Positions 39,190 through 48,520 of a stretch of DNA of 64,000 bases are shown piece after piece (the first letter of the stretch is position 1; each line of letters opens with the position of its first letter). This DNA comes from Myotis daubentonii. Lineage: Eukaryota > Chordata > Mammalia > Chiroptera > Vespertilionidae. The translations under genes and the position numbers were made by a program. The notes under the pieces are model-generated. The model worked only from the letters and a program-made list of their open reading frames with translations. It had not been told where the DNA came from and made no database searches. Location: assembly GCF_963259705.1 (NCBI RefSeq), contig NC_081844.1, positions 27,606,294-27,670,293 on the forward strand, in the 5' to 3' direction.

Positions 39190-39212
39190 TTTTTATTGGG
39201 TGGGTGGGTGGG
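39190..39212 (+). repeat. (GGGT)n short repeat
   Basis: Four units of TGGG. Confidence 0.8.
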
Positions 39213-39235
39213 AAGAAATCAACCAAGAACTTTTT

Positions 39236-39446
39236 TTTATATATATATTTTATTGATTTTTTTACAGAGAGGAAGGGAGAGGAATAGAGAGTTAGAAACA
39301 TCAATGAGAGAGAAACATCGATCAGCTGCCTCCTGCACACCCCCCACTGGGGATGTGCCCACAACCAAGGTACATGCCCTTGACCGGAATCGAACCTGGG
39401 ACCCTTGAGTCCACAGGCTCTATCCACTGAGCCAAACCAGTTAGGG
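39236..39446 (-). mobile_element. Ves SINE
   Basis: Target duplication CAACCAAGAACTT before (from about 39220) and after (from about 39448). It has a short deletion in the box A region. Confidence 0.9.
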
Positions 39447-39459
39447 CCAACCAAGAACT

Positions 39460-39600
39460 TGTATGCATATATGTATAACCCATGGACACAGACAATAGGG
39501 TGGTGAAAGCCTGGGGTGGGGGCAGGCTAGAAGGGTCAATGGGGGGAAATGGAGGACATATGTAATAGTTACAACAATAAAGATTTTTTTATAAAGAACT
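39460..39600 (+). repeat. Probable L1 3'-end fragment
   Basis: TAACCCATGGACACAGACAA to CAACAATAAAGATTTTTTT, a phrase I associate with bat LINE-1 tails. Not verified. Confidence 0.5.
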
Positions 39601-39621
39601 TGCACTTATAGTGTAAAAAAA

Positions 39622-39834
39622 AAAAAGCTGTTTTTATTGATTTCAGAGAGGAAAGGAGAGGGAGAGAGAGATAGAAACATCAATGATTAAAGAGAATAAT
39701 TGATCGGTTGCCTCCTGCATGCCCCCACACTGGGGATCAAGCCTGCAACCAGGGCATGTGCCCTGACTGGGAATCGAACCGTGACCTTCTGCTTCATAGT
39801 TCAATGCTTAACCACTGAGCCATGCTGGCCGGGC
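39622..39834 (-). mobile_element. Ves SINE, last in the series
   Basis: Followed by AACACGTTT at 39835-39843, one base different from the series motif. Confidence 0.86.
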
Positions 39835-40344
39835 AACACGTTTATTCTTAATATAAATTTGTTAGTATTGATAAGTTGAATAATAATATCAATATCTCTA
39901 TTAACAGTGCTTTGCATATTTATATTGATTATTATTATTATTACAGGAATGATTTTTACAACTAAACGTCTGGTGATTTGTTACCTTTTATTTAATTTTT
40001 ATGTCTTTGTAAATTTTTTGAATTGGTAATATGAACTAAAAATTTCAAACAGTATTACAGGGCACAGGATGAAAAGTTTGACACCCTCTCACCTATCCTC
40101 CTGCCCCCCGCTCAGTTCCCCTCCGAGGTTAACCGCTGTGACGGGTGTCTTGTGCCTTCTCCCAGAGAGGCAAATGTGTGAGTATTTATACAGCCCTTAT
40201 AAATACACCCAGAAGTTCAGGCAAACAATGCAAACTGTTCTACATTGTGCTTTTTTTGAAGTTAACACGTTGAAGACAATTTCACTCAGTACAAACAAGA
40301 CTACTCCATTTTAATTTTGTAATAGGCATTAATGGGTCCATTTT

Positions 40345-40525
40345 TTAAATATATTTTTTTATATTGCATCAATGACGAGAGAGAATCTTTGATGGGCTGC
40401 CTCCTGCACGCCCCCTACTGGGGATGGAGCCCGCAACCCAGGCATGTGCCCTCGACAGAAATCGATCCTGGGACCCTTCAGTCTGCAGGCTGATGCTCTA
40501 TCCACTGAGCCAACCCGGTTAGGGC
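40345..40525 (-). mobile_element. Ves SINE, tail-truncated
   Basis: A 16-bp target duplication TTAATGGGTCCATTTT (40329-40344, 40526-40541). The internal part next to the tail is missing. Confidence 0.92.
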
Positions 40526-40624
40526 TTAATGGGTCCATTTTAATTTCCTTTTTCATCATTTTGCTTTTCAATACCCTTTATGAAGGTATCAAGCAGTTTA
40601 GTTTTTTTGTTTCATTAATTTCAG

Positions 40625-41150
40625 CTGTATTGACATAAAAAAATTATAAGGTATTTAAAGCACACATCATAGTGATTTGATATACGTATACATTCTGAAA
40701 GAGTTCTCCCATTGATTTTATGAATACATCCATCACCTCACTTATTTATCTGTTTTTGTGAGGTGTTGTGTGTGTGTGTGTGTGTGTGAACATTTAAGTT
40801 CTACTCTCAGCACATTTCAATATCATACAATATTATCAACTATAGTCACCATGTTTCACATTCGATTCTCAGACCTTATTTCATCTTACTGCTGAAAGCT
40901 CGTAGCCTTTTACCAACCTCTCCCCATTTCCCTCCCCCCAGCCCCCGGCAGCCACTTTCCTACTCTCCGTTTCTGTGAGTTTGACTTTCTTTTTTCAGAT
41001 TCCATATACAAGTGACACCATGCACTATCTGTCTTTCCCTGTGACTTTTTTTCACTGGGCATAATGCCCTCCAGGTCCACTCATGTTGTTGCAAATGACA
41101 GGACTCCCTACTTCTAAGGCTAGGTAATATTCCATTACATATATTTTATA
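40625..41150 (+). repeat. L1 LINE 3'-UTR fragment with (GT)n
   Basis: GTATTTAAAGCACACATCAT, (GT) run at about 40765-40788, TATATACAAGTGACACCATG and ATTCCATTACATAT. It continues at 41461-41560 after a SINE. Confidence 0.72.
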
Positions 41151-41235
41151 TATATGAAATTATAAATGGAACATTATATATATATGAAAAACATATATCA
41201 CTTTTTCTGCTTTGTTGTTAATCCTCACCTGAGGA

Positions 41236-41460
41236 CATTTTTCCATTGATTTTTAGGGAGAGTGGAAGAGAGAAGGAAAGACTGAGAGAAACATTGATGT
41301 AAGAGAAACACATCGATGGGTTGCCTCCTGCATGAGCCCCGACCAGGGCCTGGGCCGGGGAGGAGCCTGCACCAAGGTAAATGCCCTTGATGGAATCAAA
41401 CCTGGGACCCTTTGGTCTGCAGGCCAACGCTCTATCCACTGAGCCCAACCGGCCAGGGCA
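41236..41460 (-). mobile_element. Ves-related SINE within L1
   Basis: CCTCACCTGAGGACATTTTT tail end and CCCAACCGGCCAGGGC head end. Same subtype as 38937-39153. Confidence 0.82.
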
Positions 41461-41654
41461 CACATTTTCTCTATCCAGCCATCCACCGAGGGACACTTAG
41501 GTTGTTTCCATGTCTTGGCTATTGTGAATAATGCTGCAATACACGTGCGAGTGGAGACACCCTTTTTCATAATATTGTTGTTGTTGTTTTTTAAAGCACC
41601 TACCTTCTCCCTTCTTTTTATTGCACTGTCTGGGTAGCAAACAGTTTTAATTTT

Positions 41655-41888
41655 TTTAAAAATATGTTTTTTTATGTATCTTTTAGAGAGAGGAAGGGAG
41701 AGGGAGAAAGGAGAGGGAGAAGGGAGAGAGAGAAACATACATGAGCGAGAAACAATTGGCTGCCTCCTCCACGCCCTCTACTGGGGATCAAGCCTGAAAC
41801 CCAGGGCCTGTGCCCTGACAGGGAATCTAACCAGCAACTTCTTGGTGCATAGGATAATGCTCAACCAACTGAGCCACACCAGCTGGGC
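41655..41888 (-). mobile_element. Ves-related SINE with GA expansion
   Basis: GGAAGGGAGAGGGAGAAAGG is repeated in its CT-rich region; head end ACACCAGCTGGGC. Confidence 0.82.
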
Positions 41889-42789
41889 AAGCAGGCTTAA
41901 TTTTTAATTTAATTTATTGTTGGAATATTTAAACATGGTACAATAATGTGCACGTTACAACAGCCAAAAGGTACAAAGGATTCACAGAGTGGAACCGCCT
42001 CCTCCCCCAGGACATTTACCAGTTTCTTCTTGCAATATTCTGGATATTCTGCACACATCAGGTAGAACATCAGTCGCAAGGGGCCGGGAGTTTTACCTGT
42101 TTTGTACCCTGATTTGTCTCTATCCTTTAGAACAGTGTCTGGCACCTACCAGATGTTTCATGTATTTGGTAAATAAACATATAAGCAGGTTACTCATGCA
42201 TGTTCACAACTAGTGCAGGCTGAATGAGGAAAAGAGGGGGAAACTCAAGAACCAGATAGAGGATGGGCCCCAAGTTGGAAGGCAGGGTACAACTTGGACC
42301 TGGCAGCGAGGGCGGGGCAGCCATGGGCAACAGCAGGTAGGCTGTGGGTTTCGTCTTCTAGGGGACAGGAGGCAGCGCGGAATTCTGGGATCCCATCAAG
42401 GCAAAAATCAGTTCTGTATTTGGGACAGTGCGTGGCACATGGTAGGAACTTGATTATTTTTTAAATGAACACACAATAGGCCTTGGTGGCTGATTGCTGC
42501 GTTGACACACAGTAGGTGCTTCGTGGCTCCTTGTTGAGTAAAGGGGATCCCGTGCTCTCCTCCAATTCCAGGGTCCCAGGGATGGGCCAGAATAAATCTG
42601 TACTTGCAGACAGCTGTTTCAGGTTCAGGCCACCTGGCGAGGAGGGACATAAAGTCACGGGGCCGAGTGACGTCAAGCTCCAGCTGGTTCTCACGGGAGG
42701 ACCTGGGAGGGGCAGGGCCCGGGGGAGGGGGGGGGGGCGCGGACAAAGGGACTGGCGCACCGCCCCCGCCGGCCTCCGCGCGCGCCGGG

Positions 42790-43028
42790 CAGCCAGACCA
42801 CATCTGGAATTCATTGCTTGCTGCGGCCTCCCGAAAGGGGAGGAGAGGAGGGCGGGGCGAGTGGGGGGGCCAAGGCGGCGCCTCTCCCCGCCCCCCGCTC
42901 CGTCTAGTCCCCAGCCCCGGGACGCAGCCGAGCCCGGCGGGCAGCCCCAGCCCCAGCCGAGGCCGTCCCGGGAACGCTGATGCCAAAGCCCCTCCGGCCA
43001 GGGCCGGGACCCGGGTCCGCCTAGCCAG
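42790..43028 (+). other. S1PR2: S1PR2 non-coding exon 1 (5' end uncertain)
   Basis: Ends at a strong donor CCAG|GTGAGC (intron from 43029), placed where human S1PR2 has its untranslated first exon. It includes a complete 14-codon uORF (42980-43024). The start is a guess within the CpG island. Confidence 0.6.
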
Positions 43029-43731
43029 GTGAGCATGCGTGGCAAGGGGGAGGAATCAAAGGCGGGCTCGGTCCTCTCGGGTCGCGGGATCCGAGCCGTG
43101 GCGGCGGGGGTGGGGGGCCTGGCCGGGGTCGGGGGCGCGCACGCGTCGCCGTGCCCCCGCTGCACCGGGGAGTGGTCGTCGTGCGCCCTCTCCACGACTC
43201 CAGGCGGCCCCCCACGGGCTCGGCCGCGAACCCCTGACTGCGCTTACCCAGCGGCAGGAAGTTGGCTCCGAGAAGGCGGAATCCAAGCCCTTTTGACCGG
43301 AGACTGGGAGACAGGACAGCGTGCCGGGGAGTTTGGGGAGTGCGTAGGAGGTGGGTAGGGCGCCCCTCTTGGCTAACTCGGGTTGAGCAAAAGGTGCTGC
43401 GCGCCGCGGAGCCGCCAAGCCGAGGGGCGGGGCCCCTGGCGAGGGCAGTCGGCCCGTCTGCACATCTGGCGCTCTGCCTCAGTTTCCTCAAGTCGTCTTC
43501 AGGTCCCCCGCGGGGACCTGGCTTTGTTCTGGAAGAGAAGGGAGCGTGACTGTGGCTCCGGCGCCTCTCCCTCCCCCCTGGGGCCCGGGGATGGGGCGGG
43601 GGTGCAGGCGCGCGCGGCATGGGCCCCGCTGGGTCCCAGGCCCAGCAGAGCTTCGGAACCTCGCCCCCTCCCCCGGCACGAGTTGACTCACCGGGGATTT
43701 CCACCCCCTCCCCAAACTCTGTTCTAGTCAG

Positions 43732-43803
43732 ATGCTCCGGGCGCCACGCGCTGAGCCCACAGTCTGCCCTGTGGGGCGACACCGACACCGGTGCGGCGCT
43801 TGC
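43732..43803 (-). ncRNA. MIR4322: MIR4322-like hairpin antisense to S1PR2 intron 1
   Basis: The minus strand from about 43803 to 43732 aligns with the human hsa-mir-4322 precursor as I recall it: GTGTCGCCCCAC, then ACTGTGGGCTCAGCGCGTGG, then GCCCGGAGCAT. The mature region is 43762-43742; the seed is unchanged, with one difference near the 3' end. CCCACAG and CTGTGGG can pair around a six-base loop. In human the locus also lies in S1PR2 intron 1 (from memory). Expression is not shown; it could be conserved island sequence. Confidence 0.6.
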
Positions 43804-44194
43804 CGTGCGGCTGAGGTTGGGATCTCCCCCACCCGCACCCCCATGTCTTCTGGGAGTATTGGGGCAGGTCACCTGGCGGGACGGCGCGGCGTCCCCCAAC
43901 CCCACTGGCAGCTGTGGAGATGCTGTGTGTGTGTATGGCGAAAGAGAAAGGAGGTGCGGCCCCAGCAGCCCAAGTGTGGATACCGTACATTCCACCGCCA
44001 GATAAGGAGGCTGAGACTGTGGCCCAAGGGCGGGGGCGGGTCCTGTCGCCTTTTTCTGGGCATCTGGGCTTGCCCAGCAGGGAGGCTGCCAGCACACCCG
44101 GGGCGTCTCCGGCCCTCTTTGCTGTTTGGGGCTGGGCTGAACTTAGGCGCCTCCACCCGCCCTGGCCCACTGGGGCCTCATTTGTTTTTCCTTG

Positions 44195-44265
44195 GCTGGT
44201 TGGTTGGTTGGTTGGTCGGTTCATTCATTCATCCATCCGTCCATCTGTTTATCCACATCCATCCC
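44195..44265 (+). repeat. (GGTT)n and (ATCC)n simple repeats
   Basis: About five TTGG units followed by CATC/CATT units, in S1PR2 intron 1. Confidence 0.85.
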
Positions 44266-44760
44266 ACATGTTTTCTGAGCACCGTGTGTATGCGAGGTCT
44301 CCATCCAAAGGGGCTGCAAGTGGACTTGGTTGCTGACACATTCTACGATGGAAGCCAGACAGAAAACTAGAAATCATGCTTTTCACAAGTGTTAAGTGCT
44401 GCCAAGATAACAAAGCAGGATGCTCTGAGGAGACAGCGGCTATACTAGACCAGGGGTCAGAGCAAGTGACCTTAAAACTGAAATTTGAAAGATGAGGAGA
44501 CCCCTGGGGGAACGAAGACCACTCAAGGATTTGGGGGAAGGGCATGCCAGGTGGAGGAACAGCAGGGGCAAAGGCTAGGAGGTGGGGTTGGCCTGTAGGA
44601 GGCCAGTGTGGTTGGAGTGGAATGGCTCAGGGGGAGAGTGGGAGGAAGCTAACTGGCCAGGGGCCGCGCGATTGGGGCAGTGGGGAGCCATGGAAGAATT
44701 TGGAGTGACATATTGGAGCTCCCCAGGCTGCTGTATGGAGAATGGCAGTGTAGGAGGGAC
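44266..44760 (-). repeat. L2 LINE 3' region, S1PR2 intron 1
   Basis: Reverse-L2 landmarks: TTAAGTGCTGCCAAGATAAC, GGAACAGCAGGGGCAAAGGC, GGCCAGTGTGGTTGGAGTGG. Confidence 0.78.
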
Positions 44761-45436
44761 CTGACAGCTGAAGAGAAACCGAAGGAAAGTGGGGGTTGGG
44801 GCGCGCTGCCCTAGGCAAGAGGCATGGGATCAGTGAGTGACCATGGGGAACCGAACCACAGGCCCTGCCTCAGTGGAGCTCGGGGGAGGGGCTCCTGGAA
44901 GCACGGAGCTGCCTTCTGCCTTCCTCCCTCCTAATCACCCCCTGAACAATCTTGATCTGTGTCTCTTCCCTGCCCTTCCCAACCCTGCCTCTTGTTCCCA
45001 CTTGTCCCTCTTGCTCCATTTCAGGCCTGGACATTCCCTGGTTTCGAGCCCAGTGACCTCTTGCGGAGCCTCTGGGAGGGAGTCAGGGTTGCCTTGGTAA
45101 AGGTGAGCAGGAGACAGGCCCGGTGTGTAGCCAGGCCTGGGAGCCCACCCAGGGAGAAGAAGCAGGCGAGGCATGCATCTGCTAGCCCCAACTCGGGGCT
45201 GGCTTCCTCTTTCTGGAAAGCACCAACCTACCTTAAGCTCCTGCTTTAGTTAGCAAAACTCTAGTTGGGAAGATGCTGTCGTGTGGGCCTCAGTTTCCCC
45301 TTCTCTTACTCGGAGAGCCACCCCGCCTGAGGATGCCTACAAGCCTCCTGGGGCTGCAGAAAATGAGGGTGCAGTGCCCTGGTCCTCCCTCCCAGGGAAG
45401 AGACAGACTTTTTGGTCAGTTCCTGGGGTTCGAGGG
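44761..45436 (+). other. S1PR2 intron 1, unique part
   Basis: No repeat family or exon recognised. Confidence 0.4.
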
Positions 45437-45451
45437 CTGAACCCATTTCTT

Positions 45452-45660
45452 TTATTTATTTTAAATATATATTTTTATTGATTTCAGAGAGGAAGGGAGA
45501 AACACCAATGATGAGAGAGAATCATTGATTGGCTGCCTCCTGCACGCCCCCCACTGGGAACCGAGCCCACAACCCAGGCATGTGCCCTTGGCTGGAATCG
45601 AACCTGGGACCCTTTAGTCTGCAGGCCAGTGCTCTGTCCACTGAGCCAAACCGGCCAGGG
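45452..45660 (-). mobile_element. Ves SINE, S1PR2 intron 1
   Basis: A 15-bp target duplication CTGAACCCATTTCTT (45437-45451, 45661-45675). Confidence 0.94.
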
Positions 45661-45675
45661 CTGAACCCATTTCTT

Positions 45676-47195
45676 ATTTCTCCAGGAAGTGGCCATAAAT
45701 CTTTCTCTTGGCCGCCTGACTGGAGAGGGTGGTGGCCCTCCTTCAGGGAAGGAGGGGGCAGCCACAGGACACGCCCTTGTGCTTCTGGCCCCACTAGCAA
45801 GGGTGCTTCCCAGGCCAGTGATGGGTTTTTGATTCTCAATGTTAAACACCAGGAGGGTCCCAGTAGGCCAGGGCAGCCTGGGGATGTCTGGTTAGGATGA
45901 CCTGGCGGTCAGACTACAGTTCAAACTCTCCCCAGGGACATTCACACAGTTTTAATTCTCCTCGGAAAGCAGTGAGTTCCAGCCTCCAGGAAAGGACCAG
46001 TTCAGTGGTGGTAGCTGCTGAGCGCTCCCAAACTGGGCCAATCAGAAGCCGAAGATGGGAAGCTCAGGCCAATGAGCGAATAGCCCAATACCCTGGAATT
46101 GAAAATAAGCCAATCAGGGTGCGGGCTGTTTCTGGCCCGACCGTGGGTCTGGTAGGGCTAAGCCTGCAGCGGGCAGAGGGCATCGGGGCGCCAGAGCTCT
46201 GTCCTGTGCAGGAACAAGGGGCCTCTGTGTGGCGATCTGGGCAGGGCAGCAGCCCCGGGGATGCACACAAGCCCTTCTCTGTTCCCAAACTAGGACGGAT
46301 GTCCCTTCGCCCAAGGGGAGCAGCTGCTTCTCTGTCCGGCCAAGGTCCGGGCCACCACCCTGAGGGGGCACCGGTGACGGTGACAGAGATAGCCGAGCGA
46401 CCCCGGAAGTCCCCCTTCACTCCCCGGGCTCACAGGGAACCGGCCTAACCAGCCTTTTCTGGAAGGCGGGTCCTGACGCACACGTGGTCCCTGCCAGGCC
46501 TTGGCAGACATGTTTCCAGGGACCTGGGGAAGGCTCTTCCTGCGCCCCATCCCCCACCCCCTTTTAGCAAATGGTTCCCCTCGTGAAAGGCAGGCTGCAC
46601 TGCTCCTCTGAGACACCTCCCTCCCAAGCTGGAGGGAGGCCGGCCGTGGTGCCGGCCTTGCATCCTCTCTGCACCTCTTCCCGCCCCCTCCTGGACGGAT
46701 TGGTTTTCCTTGAGAGGGGGTGACTCAGGCTTTCATGGAAACAAATACTGCCCCCCTCCCCGCGGGGCTGCACGCCCCCTCACCTCTCACATGACTTCGG
46801 CACAGCTGCCCCATCCTCCCAGCCAGGACCTCCCAGACTCCGGTGTCTCTCTCCCCCATCCCATCACCCCCTCCCCGCCTTCCCCACAGCGGATGTGACT
46901 GGGGAACCAGGACTCCACCCTGTTTGTTCTAGGGGCCTCACATCTGGATTTCATCCTGCCTGGGAGGGGGTGCCAGCGCCCTGCCTATCCCTCTGGACCC
47001 TCTGTCCAAGGGCAGGGCTAGATGGTGCTGATGAGAACAGGCTGTTGGGAATCTTGCTGGGCTGGCTCCGTCAGCATCCCCTCCCAAAAGATTGGGTGGA
47101 GGGCAGCTAGTCCCCAGCAGAGTGCGGCAGGAAGAAGGGAACTAATCGTATTTATTTCTCGCTTGTTACATGTGAAGGCTGCCTCCTGCATTGTT
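45676..47195 (+). other. S1PR2 intron 1, unique GC-rich part
   Basis: No exon signal. CCAATC/CCAATGAG motifs recur at 46038-46111, which could be promoter-like, but nothing else supports a start site. Confidence 0.4.
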
Positions 47196-47199
47196 CAAC

Positions 47200-47345
47200 A
47201 GGATTTTTCTGTCACCCGGTGAAGTGGGCCTGCTTCTCCCCCGTTGCGCAGATGACGGCACTGGGGCTGCGCGCCGACTGACTTACCCAAGACCCCACAG
47301 CATGTCAGAGGGGGTGTGGCGTTGACACTAGATTGTCTTCCAGGC
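47200..47345 (-). repeat. MIR SINE remnant, S1PR2 intron 1
   Basis: The reversed MIR core GTTGCGCAGATGACGGCACTG, CTTACCCAAGACCCCACAGC. Confidence 0.65.
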
Positions 47346-47706
47346 CTCTGTCCTCTGGGGTGACATGACCTCTGGGATGCTGGAACCTCAGGGCCAGCCT
47401 GGTTTCTCCTCCAGACCTTATTTTGGGAGCACCCACAGCCTCCAGGCTTACGCCCAGCCTGAAATCTAGGGCCGTGGGTGGTCATGAGCAGGCATGGTGC
47501 TGTCGGCACCAACCATCTCTCTGACCAGGTTGGCAGGTGGCACGAGGCCCCAGGCTCCGGTGTATTTGAGAAAAGGGGCGAGCCCTCCGGTTCCTGCCCA
47601 CAGCTCCACCTCTGGGTAGGCGGGCAAGGCTTCTGGAGGTCCACTTGGTGTCCTTCATGCTGCTGGGGGAGCTTCTGAGAGACAGTGTAGCCTAGAGGCT
47701 ATAGAG

Positions 47707-48016
47707 CAGTGGTTCTCAACCTGCCTGATGCCGCGACCCTTTAATACAGTCCTCACGTGGTGGTGACCCCCAACCACAAAATTATTTTCGTTGCTACTTC
47801 ATAACTGTAATTTTGCTACTGTTATGATTCGTAATGTAAATATCTGATATGCAGGATGTATTTTCATTGTTACAAATCGAACATAATTAAAGCATCGTGA
47901 TTCATCACAAAAACAATATGTAATTATATATGTGTTTTCCGATGGTCTTAGGCGACCCCTGTGAATGGGTCGTTCGACCCCCAAAGGGGCCGCGACCCAC
48001 AGGTTGAGAACCACTG
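47707..48016 (+). mobile_element. 310-bp non-autonomous hAT
   Basis: Perfect terminal inverted repeats CAGTGGTTCTCAACCTG / CAGGTTGAGAACCACTG. The flanks CTATAGAG and CTCTAGAG match at 7 of 8. Same family as 9883-10105 but longer. Confidence 0.93.
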
Positions 48017-48024
48017 CTCTAGAG

Positions 48025-48240
48025 CAGGGGTGGGCAAACTTTTTGACTCGAGGGCCACAATGGGTTCTTAAACTGGACCGGAGGGCCGGAACAAAAGCAT
48101 GGATGGAGTGTTTGTGTGAACTAATATAAATTCAAAGTAAACATCATTACATAAAAGGGTACGGTCTTTTTTTTTTTTTTAGTTTTATTCATTTCAAACC
48201 GGCCGGATCCGGCCCGCGGGCCGTAGTTTGCCCACGGCTG
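48025..48240 (+). mobile_element. 216-bp non-autonomous hAT, copy 2
   Basis: Perfect 8-bp duplication CTCTAGAG (48017-48024, 48241-48248). The left copy is also the right flank of the preceding hAT. It differs from 28219-28434 at only a handful of positions. Confidence 0.93.
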
Positions 48241-48248
48241 CTCTAGAG

Positions 48249-48350
48249 GCTTTGGAGCCAGTCGCTCTGGCTCTGTCACTTACTAACTTTGGGACTTTGG
48301 CAAAGTGAGTTGATTCTCTGGCTTTCCCGTCTATAAAGCAGGGATCATGC
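48249..48350 (+). repeat. MIR SINE remnant
   Basis: TTTGGAGCCAGTCGCTCTGG, CTCTGTCACTTACTAAC and CTATAAAGCAGGGATCA. Confidence 0.7.
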
Positions 48351-48478
48351 TCATTTTGACTTTAGGTGGCCACTCGGCGAGGAGGGATGGCCCTGGGACT
48401 CAACCCCTAGACATCCAACGTCAGAGCCCAGGCAGCATCCACAGCACTGACCTGCCTATCCGTCTCTTCTCTCTGCAG

Positions 48479-48520
48479 CTCTGACAGCTCCATGGCCTCG
48501 GCCGGCCACTGAGCCCCACC
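48479..48520 (+). promoter_or_regulatory. S1PR2: S1PR2 exon 2 leader with short uORF
   Basis: 42 nt of 5' UTR between the splice acceptor and the start codon. It holds ATG at 48492 followed by TGA at 48510-48512 (M-A-S-A-G-H), out of frame with the receptor. Confidence 0.7.

Larger units (their letters stand above)
42630..43900 (+). promoter_or_regulatory. S1PR2: S1PR2 CpG island and promoter
   Basis: Very CpG-dense with no TATA. A perfect CRE palindrome TGACGTCA is at 42668-42675, and a long G run at 42721-42740. The GC-rich stretch runs through exon 1 into intron 1 and also contains the MIR4322-like hairpin. Confidence 0.78.

Noticed and set aside
42461..43195. 244-codon open frame on the minus strand over the S1PR2 promoter
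   Set aside because: GC-rich chance frame of low complexity, overlapping others on both strands.
43021..44097. 358-codon open frame on the minus strand over S1PR2 exon 1 and intron 1
   Set aside because: Lies in a CpG island where stop codons are rare. The translation is Pro/Arg/Gly-rich low complexity with no domain, and other frames there are also open.
46038..46111. CCAAT-box cluster suggesting an alternative S1PR2 promoter
   Set aside because: Three CCAATC/CCAATG matches alone, with no CpG island, TATA or exon-donor nearby.
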